From the NCBI RefSeq assembly GCF_016743775.1, contig NZ_JAEQMY010000012.1:1-64000 (forward strand): a stretch of DNA of 64,000 nucleotides, written 5' to 3'. Below the pieces are notes generated by a model that worked only from the letters and a program-made list of their open reading frames with translations, was not told where the DNA came from and searched no databases. The number at the start of each line of letters is the position of its first letter. The stretch's first letter is position 1. The stretch is from Microvirga aerilata. GTDB taxonomy: Bacteria; Pseudomonadota; Alphaproteobacteria; Rhizobiales; Beijerinckiaceae. Of this stretch, positions 35,159 to 43,474 are shown piece after piece. A program made the position numbers and the translations under genes.

Positions 35159-36853
35159 ATGATGAACCACAAAAATCGCGCGCGCGCCAACACAGGTCTG
35201 CACAACAAAACACTAGCCCTTATACCTAATGTGCGGGTCACGGCACTCGTCCACGACATAGACCAGAACAAGTACGCCTTAGAACTAAAATTTCGCAAAG
35301 TAGGAGGAGGGTCCGAGAGCCTGCTGGTTCCGCGGGCTGCGCTCGGCAGACCAGGTGATGTTGTCAAAGACCTCTTGAATGCAGGAGCCCTCCTTCCCAA
35401 TGATCCACAATCTGCCGTTGGTTTCGTGACAGACGCACTGAAGCAACCACCAGAGCACGAAGTTGCAACTACTCGCCGAGGCGGTTGGCACGAACAAGGA
35501 TTTCTCGGGCGGGGCTGGACGACAGTCAAGAGCACAAAACAGCTTCGTCTCCTTGCCAACTCGTCAGTCGATGAGTGCCTCGGCCTTACAAGCGGCGATC
35601 TAGAGTCCTGGCTTAATGGTCTTCGCGAACCTTGCCTAAACTCCGACATTCTAACGGTCGGGATTGGGCTTCCATTTGCTGGCGCGCTCCTTGAACTTGC
35701 CGGAGAGGACGAAGGAGCTATCCTGCACCTTCGGGGCGAGTCGTCGGGCGGCAAGAGTTTGACAGGTCGGGCACTTCAGTCTGTGTTTGGCCGCGCACGG
35801 AAATCAGATCTCGCAACTTTCGATATTACGGACCGAGCCTTGGAGGAGTTGTGCTTTGCCCGCAACGACCTTGCGGTGGTATTCGATGAGGAAGGTCGCA
35901 ACAAAGGCAGCCAGCATCAGCGGCGGGAACGGCGTAGGGTTATCGCCTTCACGGTCCCAAGCGGGCGAGGCATGATGCGGTCCGTGAAGGCCGCACAGGA
36001 CTCCGGCCTAGCCAACCTGACTTGGAAATTGTTTGCACTGTCATCGGGCGAAACGCCACTTGACGATCAGCCCGGTGATAGGCGGGTTGCAGGAGAGAAG
36101 GTCCGCCATATTGATATTGAAATCCCAGGCCGGGAGACTGGCGGGATCTTCAACTTGGTCGAAGGCAGCCCAGAGAAGAAGAGGAGGGAGGCAGCCCGTT
36201 TAGCTGCACTCGTGGAGGACACAATTGCGGACAACCATGGAGTGGCGATCAGGGTGTTTGCTGAGAAGCTTGCTGCCCAACGAGATGCTTTGAAGGAGCG
36301 GATCGGGAACATCGTGGCTGCTTTCATAAAGCATGTACATGCCGATACAGATGCGTGGGAAAGGCGATTCGCGAGCAAGTTTGGGCTGATTGCAGCAGCC
36401 CTGATCTTGGCTGCTGGGTTCGGCGTCGCGCCGGTAGATAAGGAACACGCGAAGCGTTGCGTGGTTCGAGTGTATCGCCTTGCCCGCCGGTCGGCGCTCT
36501 CGGTCGAAGAGAGAACTGCAAGTCTGCTCCAACGCCTACGCGAAGCTGTCAAAGATGAAAGGCGCTTTCCTAAGGTCGAAAAGGGAGATGCATTACCAAC
36601 AAATCTGAAGAATCAGGCATGGGGCTTTAAGCGGACTGATCGGGAGCATGGTGCGTTCATCGCCATTGACCCTGTGCAATTCAGGGAGATGATCGGCTCA
36701 GGACCAGCGGCGGAAAGCGTGTTGGAGTACCTGACCTCAAAGCAATCAGTTATTCTTGGTGTGGGAGGTAAGCGGCGGCGGCAGATTGCTGTTCAGGGCT
36801 TTGATCGAGTTGGCCGCTCGCGTTGGATATGTCTGCGAGAGCAGTCTTTTTGA
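35159..36853 (+). CDS. DUF927-domain helicase/ATPase of an integrative element
   Basis: About 564 residues. The DUF927 domain (P4-alpha/TOPRIM-associated helicase class) is recognisable from GLTSGDLESWLNGL through Walker A GESSGGKS (about residues 193-200) and Walker B AVVFDEEG, to the sensor region AFTVPSGRGMMRS. Such proteins unwind DNA at element origins. No primase domain precedes it. Start 35159 has AAGGAA upstream; GTG at 35108, inside the tandem repeats, would add 17 residues. With integrase, AlpA and the Rep-like protein it makes up the element core. Confidence 0.85.
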   Translation: MMNHKNRARANTGLHNKTLALIPNVRVTALVHDIDQNKYALELKFRKVGGGSESLLVPRAALGRPGDVVKDLLNAGALLPNDPQSAVGFVTDALKQPPEHEVATTRRGGWHEQGFLGRGWTTVKSTKQLRLLANSSVDECLGLTSGDLESWLNGLREPCLNSDILTVGIGLPFAGALLELAGEDEGAILHLRGESSGGKSLTGRALQSVFGRARKSDLATFDITDRALEELCFARNDLAVVFDEEGRNKGSQHQRRERRRVIAFTVPSGRGMMRSVKAAQDSGLANLTWKLFALSSGETPLDDQPGDRRVAGEKVRHIDIEIPGRETGGIFNLVEGSPEKKRREAARLAALVEDTIADNHGVAIRVFAEKLAAQRDALKERIGNIVAAFIKHVHADTDAWERRFASKFGLIAAALILAAGFGVAPVDKEHAKRCVVRVYRLARRSALSVEERTASLLQRLREAVKDERRFPKVEKGDALPTNLKNQAWGFKRTDREHGAFIAIDPVQFREMIGSGPAAESVLEYLTSKQSVILGVGGKRRRQIAVQGFDRVGRSRWICLREQSF

Positions 36854-37220
36854 GGGCGTGACTACCGCGCGTAGCTAGGTCTTATACCAAAGTTGCCCGA
36901 AAGCGCGCTCCACCTTGCTCCTTTCTACCCGATGCGCAAGTGTCGCTGTTCACCCGCTGCAACTCTAAATACCGGCGATCCGGTACGCATAAAGAAAGCC
37001 CCAGGCGAGGGAACCTAGGGTTCTCAGCGAGAGAGCCTTCTAGTCGGTGTACTGAAGCAGCCTAGGTATTTCAAGGGAACGATGAGACCCTAGGCACAGA
37101 AACAACGCAACGTCCGTGCCTAGGACTCATCTAACCCTTCAGTTTTCGACCGTTCTCCAAAAGGAAACTTTCTTCCGGAGAGTGCCGCAAACATGTGATC
37201 CCATTTCCAGTCAAAGGACC
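36854..37220. other. Intergenic with minus-strand terminator-like hairpin
   Basis: Hairpin AGCCCCAGG/CCTAGGGTT at 36997-37022, preceded on its left by AAAGAAA (a U-tract for minus-strand transcripts), can terminate the response-regulator gene that ends at 37221. A second part (about 37,060-37,115, with ggcacagaaacaacgcaacg) resembles sequence near 48,820 beside another hairpin of the same family. No gene is seen. Confidence 0.5.
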
Positions 37221-37943
37221 TTACGACTTAGGTCCTGAGGAGGTTGGCCCCCGGATAAGATTTTCGCTGGCCCACATGGCAGCTTGGGTGCGATTGGCAA
37301 CTCCGACCTTGCGCAGGATCGCTTTGACGTGAACTTTGATCGTCGCCTCAGCAACATCAAGCTTGCGCGCAATGACCTTGTTCGGTTCACCACGCATGAT
37401 GCACCTCAGGATCTCTGCTTCCCGATTTGAGAGTTTGTGCGTCCCCAGATCAACAGGCAATGCCTCTGCCATCGACCTCTCCTGATCCGGCTCAGTGTTC
37501 AAACCGATCTCGTTCAGCAGCGAACGGGCCAACGTTACGGGTAGGGTGCTCCCGCCCATCATGACCAACTCAAGCGATTTAATCAGAACCTCAGGGTCAT
37601 TTGCTGTCAGACAGAAACCATGGATACCAGCGTCGATTCCTAGTCGCACGAAGTTAATGTCGAAGTGATCGGCGACAGCGACGACCCGTGCCTCGGTCTG
37701 TCGGACCTTCAGAAGATTGATGATCTTTAGCGACTCCTCGGAAGAGTTGTTGGCATCTACGATGAACAGAGCAGGTTGTGTACCGAGGTGGTGTCGCCAA
37801 GGTAAGGTCTCATCAAACACTCTGTCAGATACGGTGAAGCGGGTGTTCGCCAAGAGATGCTTGAGCCCTGCATGGAGCAAAGGGTTCTTGCAGATGAGGA
37901 CGGTCAAAAACTGATTGCGGCCTTTCGCTGCCTCCCCAGACAT
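37221..37943 (-). CDS. LuxR-type regulator with atypical receiver domain
   Basis: The 240-residue protein has a receiver-like N-terminal domain and a clear LuxR/NarL HTH (LSNREAEILRCIMRGEPNKV, then IARKLDVAEATIKVHVKAIL). In the receiver the acidic pair after strand 1 is replaced by CKN, while Asp is kept in FIVDANN, so canonical Mg-dependent phosphorylation is doubtful. It is a close relative of the protein encoded at 49733-50455 (shared end ATIKVHVKAILRKVG / ATVKVHVKAILRKIG). No kinase gene is adjacent. Targets unknown. Confidence 0.85.
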   Translation of the reverse strand: MSGEAAKGRNQFLTVLICKNPLLHAGLKHLLANTRFTVSDRVFDETLPWRHHLGTQPALFIVDANNSSEESLKIINLLKVRQTEARVVAVADHFDINFVRLGIDAGIHGFCLTANDPEVLIKSLELVMMGGSTLPVTLARSLLNEIGLNTEPDQERSMAEALPVDLGTHKLSNREAEILRCIMRGEPNKVIARKLDVAEATIKVHVKAILRKVGVANRTQAAMWASENLIRGPTSSGPKS

Positions 37944-38046
37944 TTACCTGCTTACCCTTGTACGCCAAATGGAGCCATGTTGTTCAGAGATCAAGGTTGG
38001 TCCGGTAACAGGGTTTATCAAGCTCCAGGCTAGAAGAGTAATCACA

Positions 38047-38193
38047 ATGGCAGCCCTCCTCATCCAGAAGGGACGGCTTGGTGAACAAAGAGACGCTCCA
38101 ATGCTGAGCCGATACACTCACCTAAGGCCGGAGAAGGTGGCTGAGAAATTGACGAGGGCTACGGTCGGCAACAGGTCAAAAGAAAGAGCCTGA
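38047..38193 (+). pseudogene. Tyrosine integrase C-terminal fragment
   Basis: The frame ends PMLSRYTHLRPEKVAEKL, the catalytic-Tyr segment of phage-type integrases, but has only about 48 residues; the Arg and His boxes are missing. It is a different subfamily from the intact integrase at 31400 (whose Tyr block is YNRYSYL), so it records a separate element, now lost. A hairpin sits on its stop codon. Confidence 0.65.
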
Positions 38194-38216
38194 AGGGAGG
38201 ATTATACCATCAGGCT
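38178..38216 (-). terminator. Hairpin with U-tract on the minus strand
   Basis: AGCCTGA (38187-38193) pairs with TCAGGCT (38210-38216), and AAAAGAAAG lies to the left, giving a U-rich tail for transcripts on the minus strand. It is one of seven hairpins of this layout between 37 and 51 kb. No minus-strand gene is recognised just upstream of it. Confidence 0.5.
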
Positions 38217-38762
38217 CCTAAGCTCATTAAAGGGATCAACGAAGCTCAGAAACTAGGGGCTAAGCCTTCCGCCAGTCCCGCGGACGAAGCTTTGCGTATC
38301 ATGCCTATCGGGCAACTGGCTCTATTTGGTCCTGCTCAGCCACACGCTCAGTCGTTTCTGTGGCGCTCTTTACACAATAGCGTGGAACCCCGGACGGTGT
38401 CGGCATGAGATGGCGAAGAACCCTGAACTAGCCAGCTGGAAGCTTTGGCGAGGTTCCTCTAGCCTGTACGACCTGACCGATCTTGAACACATACTTTGTC
38501 ATGATGTTCCTCCATTCTTATGACGGCATTAGCTGGTCCGTCATTAGGCCTTGCATTGACGCAGACCCAAACGTGCAATGAACGCCGACACAGAGTTGAT
38601 GCCCGGTCATGTAAAATTAATTGAAGCAGGCCAATCCGGGTTCCGCCATTGGGTATAAGTGCGTTTCCGCATGGACTTATCTAAGGGTTTGTTAAGCTGA
38701 GGATGTTCCTTCCTGAACTCGCCAGCCCCATCAGTCGAGCGACTTGGTGGGGCTCCTTTTCT
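38217..38762. other. Gap with a strong rightward hairpin at its end
   Basis: No gene is supported. At 38725-38756 AGCCCCATC and its partner GGTGGGGCT enclose an inner stem AGTCG/CGACT, and CCTTTTCT follows: a good Rho-independent terminator for plus-strand transcription, although the only plus-strand gene nearby is the integrase fragment. It might end a small RNA. Confidence 0.45.
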
Positions 38763-39029
38763 CTAATCGGAGTTTCTAGTGGGGTCAGGCTCCTGCGCTT
38801 CCCTGAAAGGCACGATCAGAATGGTTTGGCCGCCCTCATCGTCGATCTCAACCGCGAAGTCATCCTGCTGGTCAGGGGACAGATCATTCCAGTATGGAAC
38901 AACCTCAACGAAGACCCGAGCCACTCTCAATGCGACCTGACGGGCAACTTCGACACCGGGCAGGTCATAAGTTTTGGGATATCTAATCCGGCGTTGATGA
39001 TTGGAAATGAACAGAGTGTACTGGGGCAT
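38763..39029 (-). CDS. DUF6894-like small protein
   Basis: An 88-residue protein of the small DUF6894-like family: N-terminal beta strands (MPQYTLFISNHQRRIRYP), a helix (DLPGVEVARQVALRVARVF) and the conserved acidic strand DFAVEIDDEGGQTILIVP. The function of the family is unknown; members abound in Methylobacterium and Microvirga. This copy belongs to the MPxY-x-N/L-x3-R-Y-P subgroup shared with the genes at 40273 and 49445. It lies just downstream of a helical hypothetical gene, an arrangement repeated at 40273-40681. Confidence 0.7.
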   Translation of the reverse strand: MPQYTLFISNHQRRIRYPKTYDLPGVEVARQVALRVARVFVEVVPYWNDLSPDQQDDFAVEIDDEGGQTILIVPFREAQEPDPTRNSD

Positions 39030-39105
39030 GACGATAAGGAATATCAGCCAAGCACTTCAAGCCATCAATCCTCTCATAGGTATTACTTCTCGATCTGTTA
39101 ACAAC

Positions 39106-39429
39106 TCAGTTCAGTCGCTTCTGAGCAAGATGCGCTACCTGCATCAACTCCCTCTCGTAAGCTAAAGCGACCCTCAGGGCGCACCATCGCTCCTCAGCAA
39201 CCGTGAGTTTAGCCTCTGCTTGCTCAAACAGAGCAAGTGCGGCCTCCTCCTTAGAGAACAGGGGATCAAGTGGACCGAATGCCTGCTCCCTGTAGGCATG
39301 AACCAGTGCTTGCTCTAGCTCTTCGCGGATACGCGCCAGATCAACGGCAGCCTGACGGTACTTGAGTTGAGCTTTCTCAAGATCGAGTGAAGCCTCGCAA
39401 AATGCCTCAAGGCAGATCAGATCGGTCAT
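39106..39429 (-). CDS. Helical hypothetical protein
   Basis: A 107-residue, mostly helical, Ala/Leu/Glu-rich protein with probable coiled coil (LEKAQLKYRQAAVDLARIRE). No family is recognised. Its C-terminal sequence VALAYERELMQVAHLAQKRLN is mirrored by a decayed copy at 40604-40681, which supports it as a real gene that was duplicated together with the neighbouring DUF6894-like gene. Confidence 0.6.
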   Translation of the reverse strand: MTDLICLEAFCEASLDLEKAQLKYRQAAVDLARIREELEQALVHAYREQAFGPLDPLFSKEEAALALFEQAEAKLTVAEERWCALRVALAYERELMQVAHLAQKRLN

Positions 39430-39763
39430 ATCACCATGAACCCTCTCCCAGCAGAGAGGACTTCAGCTTAACAGCTTCTCGGAGTACTGGTCTTTACATT
39501 GTTCTAAAAAGACTTCCTGCGCCTGATGCTATTCTGGGGTACGCAGATCGTAAGATAAGCCGGAACTACTTGCGGTTTTTCCTATAATAAGAAAACTATC
39601 AGGCGCTTCTCCTGTTATCTTTTATCTTTCCACCCCGACTAAATCGTGCAATTTTCATGGCGAAACTTCTTTTCGCCACAAATCGTTGAAGAGCCAGCTC
39701 AGCTAACCTGCCATTCCTTTTCCAGTCTTATCCCGCCAACATTTGAAGCTAACTGATAACAAC

Positions 39764-40075
39764 ATGACCAATTTCGCCATTCCTGAAGCGCGCCTTGGGT
39801 TTTCCGGACCTGATGACCGAGTAGTTTCACTTAACATTCCCGTTGCGGTGGAAGACCGACAGAACAGTTCCTACCATTCGTTTGATATCGAGTATGACTC
39901 AGAGCAGCCGAATAGGCTGACCATCCGACTTTTTGAACTGGATCAGCACGGCTTCATCACGACTGCACTACAAAGCGCTTCATTCTCTGTTATTTTGCTT
40001 GCTGATCTAGTCAGCAAACGGAAGGCTACAGCAGAGGAGGTCGCTGAGTGGAAGAGCATAGCTGATGATGATTGA
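39764..40075 (+). CDS. Hypothetical protein
   Basis: A 103-residue acidic protein (MTNFAIPEARLGFSGPDDRV at the start) with predicted beta strands in the middle (FDIEYDSEQPNRLTIRLFEL) and a helical C-terminus ending in acidic residues. No family is recognised. An in-frame ATG at 39743 would add seven residues. It is the only plus-strand gene between the minus-strand DUF6894-like pair. Confidence 0.5.
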   Translation: MTNFAIPEARLGFSGPDDRVVSLNIPVAVEDRQNSSYHSFDIEYDSEQPNRLTIRLFELDQHGFITTALQSASFSVILLADLVSKRKATAEEVAEWKSIADDD

Positions 40076-40272
40076 CCGTGCTTTCCAAACGTAAGCCCGA
40101 GATTGACTCCTATCTCACTCACTGGCGCTGGCTTCTGACTGGAAGAGCAACCATCAGGATCAGAGCGTCGAGACTGCGTTTGCGCTTGATCGGTGGCTGT
40201 AGGGGCGCGAGACAGCGAGTGGAAAGCCGTTACTGAGCCCGATTTGAATTTGAGATGATCGTTCGTTCAATG

Positions 40273-40530
40273 TTACCAGACGCGATTTGGGCGCGGGCAT
40301 ATCCACCGCCCCGGCACCAGAAGAACGGCTCGACCATCCTCGTCAACAACCTCAATCAGGAAGTCGCGCTCTGCTACTGGTAGGTAACCTTTGGGCGATC
40401 TAAGTCCGATGAACACTCGCGCCATCCTCAGCGCAATACCGTGCGCCGCGTCCAAGCTCGGAACATTCAAGCCGCGCGGATATTTCAGTCGGCGAAAGTT
40501 GTCCAAGACGTAAACGTCATAAGTCGGCAT
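40273..40530 (-). CDS. DUF6894-like small protein
   Basis: An 85-residue member of the same subgroup as the gene at 38763: MPTYDVYVLDNFRRLKYPRG, then the helix DAAHGIALRMARVFIGL and the acidic strand DFLIEVVDEDGRAVLLVPG. Function unknown. Upstream lies the decayed copy of the helical partner gene, so the pair duplicated as a unit. Confidence 0.7.
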   Translation of the reverse strand: MPTYDVYVLDNFRRLKYPRGLNVPSLDAAHGIALRMARVFIGLRSPKGYLPVAERDFLIEVVDEDGRAVLLVPGRWICPRPNRVW

Positions 40531-40603
40531 GGCTATGATAGTGTAACTAAGGAAGCCTATCCTGTAATGGACTCCTAAGGATTACATTGGCGGCTGCCTA
40601 CAA

Positions 40604-40681
40604 TCAGTTCAGGCGCTTGTGCGATAACTATCCTGCCAGCATCAACTCCTTCCCGTAGCTATAGGCAACTCCCGCATGAGG
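40604..40681 (-). pseudogene. Decayed C-terminus of a helical protein (paralogue of 39106-39429)
   Basis: Read on the minus strand this gives VAYSYGKELMLAG, a stop, then SHKRLN and a stop. It parallels VALAYERELMQVA...QKRLN of the intact gene at 39106-39429. Only the tail survives, ending directly at the 3' end of the PRC-barrel gene. It is evidence of a local duplication followed by loss. Confidence 0.55.
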
Positions 40682-41269
40682 TTAGACTGGTCCTCTTGGG
40701 TAGTCGTGCCAATAGTCCCTCATCTCCTGCTGACGCTTGCGATCAGGCCAGACCTCGTCATCACCATAGAAGACTGGGGCCTTTTGCACCTGCTCTTCGG
40801 TTACATCAGTGCGGTAGCCCTCAAGGTCTTTGGCATAGGTGAGCTTATCCCATGGGATGGTGCGGTGGTGAACACCGATGCCGAGGAAGCCGCCAAACGT
40901 CACGTCCACATAGAGGACACGCCCACTCACCTTCTCGATCAGAAGCCGCTTGATCGTGCCGATCTGTCTGCCCTGTTGGTTGAACACAGCCGTGCCCTCC
41001 ACACGATCACTCTCGATCACGGGGTGAAACTCGGCTGCCTCGCTGCTGCCCGTTTGGTTGCCTGCCTCCCATACAAGGAAGCCGTTCTCAAGTATCCCCG
41101 CTGAAACGATGGCGCGACCGACGCCATAGGTCCACCGCTCCTCGGGATTGACCTGTTTCACAGGTGTCCAGGGGCCGCTCTCGGTGGGCAGCTTGTCGCC
41201 CGAAGGATCATCAGTGAAACCCCATAGATTGGGGTTGGCATCAGATTGGAAGATGTAACAGGTTCTCAT
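40682..41269 (-). CDS. PRC-barrel-domain protein
   Basis: About 195 residues. A PRC-barrel domain is visible in the middle and C-terminal half: GTAVFNQQGRQIGTIKRLLI, then VSGRVLYVDVTFGGFLGIG, HHRTIPWDKLTY and DLEGYRTDVTEEQV. Stress-linked PRC-barrel proteins of this type are common in rhizobia and Methylobacteriaceae; the domain usually mediates protein or RNA contacts. The N-terminal 80 residues form a separate part not recognised. Start at 41269 (MRTCYIFQSD) was preferred to a Met three codons upstream. Confidence 0.8.
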   Translation of the reverse strand: MRTCYIFQSDANPNLWGFTDDPSGDKLPTESGPWTPVKQVNPEERWTYGVGRAIVSAGILENGFLVWEAGNQTGSSEAAEFHPVIESDRVEGTAVFNQQGRQIGTIKRLLIEKVSGRVLYVDVTFGGFLGIGVHHRTIPWDKLTYAKDLEGYRTDVTEEQVQKAPVFYGDDEVWPDRKRQQEMRDYWHDYPRGPV

Positions 41270-41524
41270 GGGTGCCACTCAGTTGATAAGGCGCACAACC
41301 ACTGTCTCAATACTTCATGACCAAAATAGAAACTGAGAGATATGAAGTTTGAGGATGGTGACGGGGTATTGGCCTACGCTTCAGCCAAAACCTACCCAAA
41401 GATCACCGTCAGAGACGTGAGCCAATTATCATACTAGTATACTAGTTGAAGATGACACCTTACGTTGTCTCATGCCTAAAATGCAAAGCTAACAGGTAAG
41501 GCTCTGAGCTAAGACTGTGGCGGG

Positions 41525-41632
41525 TCAGTCCCACGCGAATCCTAGATAGACAGCAACCAGCACCCCAAGGATGGTGAAGCCAAGAACTGCCATCAGCGGA
41601 ATCACGAGAGACTTGAGGTCGTGAGTGTCCAT
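41525..41632 (-). CDS. 35-residue single-span membrane protein
   Basis: MDTHDLKSLVIPLMAVLGFT opens a 35-residue peptide with one continuous hydrophobic span (LVIPLMAVLGFTILGVLVAV) and a short tail. A perfect GGAGG lies six to seven bases upstream of the ATG, which is the main reason to accept such a short gene. Function unknown. Confidence 0.6.
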   Translation of the reverse strand: MDTHDLKSLVIPLMAVLGFTILGVLVAVYLGFAWD

Positions 41633-41785
41633 AGAGAGCCTCCATGGCTATGTCCTGTCTCAACGCTGGAGAGGGCTCCTATGTACCTGAGCTTGGCTGC
41701 TTCGATGTTCACCGGGAGTTCATCGGAAGGGGTTCATCTCTAGCCATAATGGCCTGACACTACTCCCAATCAGGAGGTGAGTCTG

Positions 41786-42061
41786 ATGTCCCAAGCTCCT
41801 TCCAAGAACCCTGACGATCCATTCAGTGGTCTACTCCTGCCCATGAGCGCCTGGAAGGCTCTGGAGGACGCGCACATCGACAATCTTCAGCAGCTTCAGA
41901 CCATGGCTTCCGTGATTGACCAGATCCCGGACATTGGGCCAGAGGTTGCTCGGGTGATCACAGACAGACTTGGCCAGCTCACTACGAAGAAGTCTGTCCG
42001 GGTTAGGTTGGCCTTCCCGAAGCAGTTAGAGCGCAAAGCTGCTGCGGCTTTATCCACCTAG
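41786..42061 (+). CDS. Small helix-hairpin-helix protein
   Basis: The 91-residue protein contains a helix-hairpin-helix unit: LLPMSAWKALEDAHIDNLQQ, then IDQIPDIGPEVARVITDRLG, reminiscent of the RNA polymerase alpha C-terminal domain and of HhH DNA-binding motifs. AGGAGG lies eight bases before the ATG. Two other small HhH proteins are encoded nearby (45751-46182, 49059-49430). Non-specific DNA or protein binding is a fair guess; no target is known. Confidence 0.65.
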   Translation: MSQAPSKNPDDPFSGLLLPMSAWKALEDAHIDNLQQLQTMASVIDQIPDIGPEVARVITDRLGQLTTKKSVRVRLAFPKQLERKAAAALST

Positions 42062-42424
42062 AGCCGTCATAAGAGCACGGTTCATCATGCTATTGGCTTG
42101 ATGGTGTTGGCATGCCTCTTGCAGCATATCAGCGATGTCGGATTGACCTTGGCGCTCCAACTCGTCCGCCAACATGGCGAAGTGCAAGGCAACGAGATCC
42201 TCTATCTACACAGCACTCGCAAGGGCTTGCCGGTAGGCCGCAGCAGACTGCTGGGCTTTAGCAGGGTCTCTCACCTGAGTGGCCTAGCGAAGCTGAGCAG
42301 TGGTAATCGGTGGGGACCACATGGCGCTCAGAAGAGGCTGGGCAACAATAGCACCAATCAGCGCGAAGGATGCCACAACAAGGCTGATACAGCTGCATAG
42401 GCGAAGACGCTTCTTGTCGGGCAT
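42050..42424 (-). pseudogene. Membrane-anchored hypothetical protein interrupted by two in-frame amber codons
   Basis: One minus-strand frame of 124 codons reads MPDKKRLRLCSCISLVVASF (membrane span), then ...TTAQLR, TAG at 42284-42286, ATQVRDPAKAQQSAAAYRQA, ...LASAV, TAG at 42206-42208, IEDLVALHFAMLADELERQG and on to TAA at 42050. Protein-like composition continues across both stops, and both would be Gln codons before a single C-to-T change. The gene is probably decayed; suppression is less likely. As written, only the first 46 residues, preceded by GGGGGGTGG, could be made. It overlaps the 3' end of the convergent HhH gene by 12 bases. Confidence 0.6.
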
Positions 42425-42542
42425 CGGCCACCCCCCAAGCATCATTGATGGCAGGCAACGCACAGACCCAAAGTCAGTTGCCTCAGAAGTTGCCCGCACC
42501 CTGGGATGGCTCATGATCGCTAGGAATCCTATGAGGTCCAAG

Positions 42543-42573
42543 CAAAGAGAAGCCCCAAGACACGCTCAGGGCT
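42543..42573 (-). terminator. Terminator-like hairpin (AGCCCC family)
   Basis: AGCCC/GGGCT stem inside agccccaagacacgctc, with GCAAAGAGA on the left. The 23-base core (42551-42573) is identical in 22 positions to one at 50724-50746. It can terminate the minus-strand gene that ends at 42667. Confidence 0.5.
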
Positions 42574-42666
42574 GAAGGGGGCATCTAGAGGGAACCGTCA
42601 CGACTGGAGGAACGTGAGGGCACGGACAAACAATGCTGGATGGCCGATGTTCCGGATGGCTGTGCC

Positions 42667-43041
42667 TCATGGTTCTAAAGGTGCATGGTTCAGCGGCACA
42701 CTTGTGTCAGGAACCCAGCCCAGTTGGCGTGCCATGTGGGCGTATAGCTGTGTGGTGAGGAAGCGGTCTTTGACTGCCACAACAAGGTCGCGCCGTCCTG
42801 AATACCGCCAGCGTGGACCATCCCCACCAGCAGCCGTGACCAGAACCTCAGTGTCATGGGATACGAGACCATGGTGCCGGTTTATCTCAAAGTTGATGCG
42901 GTATTCGTCAGGACCTTTTTGATCTTGCTTCTGGGTCTTGAATTGAGCGACGACCAGAATACCGCTACGACCCTGCAAGGGTGTGGCTGAGAACTCCAGA
43001 GTGTCCCACTGGATATTTGGGTTTAAACCCGAACTGGCCAT
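42667..43041 (-). CDS. Hypothetical protein
   Basis: A 124-residue soluble protein starting MASSGLNPNIQWDTLEFSAT, with GGAGAG before the ATG. Blocks such as YRINFEINRHHGLVSHDTEV and VVAVKDRFLTTQLYAHMARQ suggest an alpha/beta domain. No family is recognised. It ends about 95 bases before a terminator-like hairpin. Confidence 0.55.
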   Translation of the reverse strand: MASSGLNPNIQWDTLEFSATPLQGRSGILVVAQFKTQKQDQKGPDEYRINFEINRHHGLVSHDTEVLVTAAGGDGPRWRYSGRRDLVVAVKDRFLTTQLYAHMARQLGWVPDTSVPLNHAPLEP

Positions 43042-43144
43042 GTTCGCTCTCCGATCCGTCACTGTAGATTAACATAGGCTGCTTCTTGCCGGTATGCGGG
43101 CAACTGGAGCGATGGTCTGAGCCTATAGGTAACGAGGACGAACT

Positions 43145-43420
43145 ATGCCTCGCTATTACATCGACGTGTGGAGCCGGTTTGGGGTGGATGAGGACTGTGA
43201 CGGTCTTGACCTCGCTGACCTGACCGCAGCACGCGCCGAGGCTCTCAAGGTGGGGCACAAGCTGTTAGAACGCTGGTCGGAGATGCCGCCGGATGCCCGA
43301 TCTGAGATTATCATCGAAGTCATTGATGAGAGGCTTCGTAAGGTTCTCAGGGTCTCATTGGCCGAGCTTGAATACGAACTACCCTATCAGACTGACACCA
43401 ACTCACTCCCGGCAGGGTAG
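43145..43420 (+). CDS. DUF6894 small protein
   Basis: A 91-residue protein of the MPRYYIDV subgroup: MPRYYIDVWSRFGVDEDCDG, then LDLADLTAARAEALKVGHKL and IIIEVIDERLRKVLRVSLAE. It is closely related to the gene at 44858-45109. The family is widespread in Methylobacteriaceae and has no known function. Confidence 0.75.
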   Translation: MPRYYIDVWSRFGVDEDCDGLDLADLTAARAEALKVGHKLLERWSEMPPDARSEIIIEVIDERLRKVLRVSLAELEYELPYQTDTNSLPAG

Positions 43421-43474
43421 CGCACGTCGTTTAGCGGTCTTACTGAGTACGGCACCTAATACCTCAGGCTGGCT

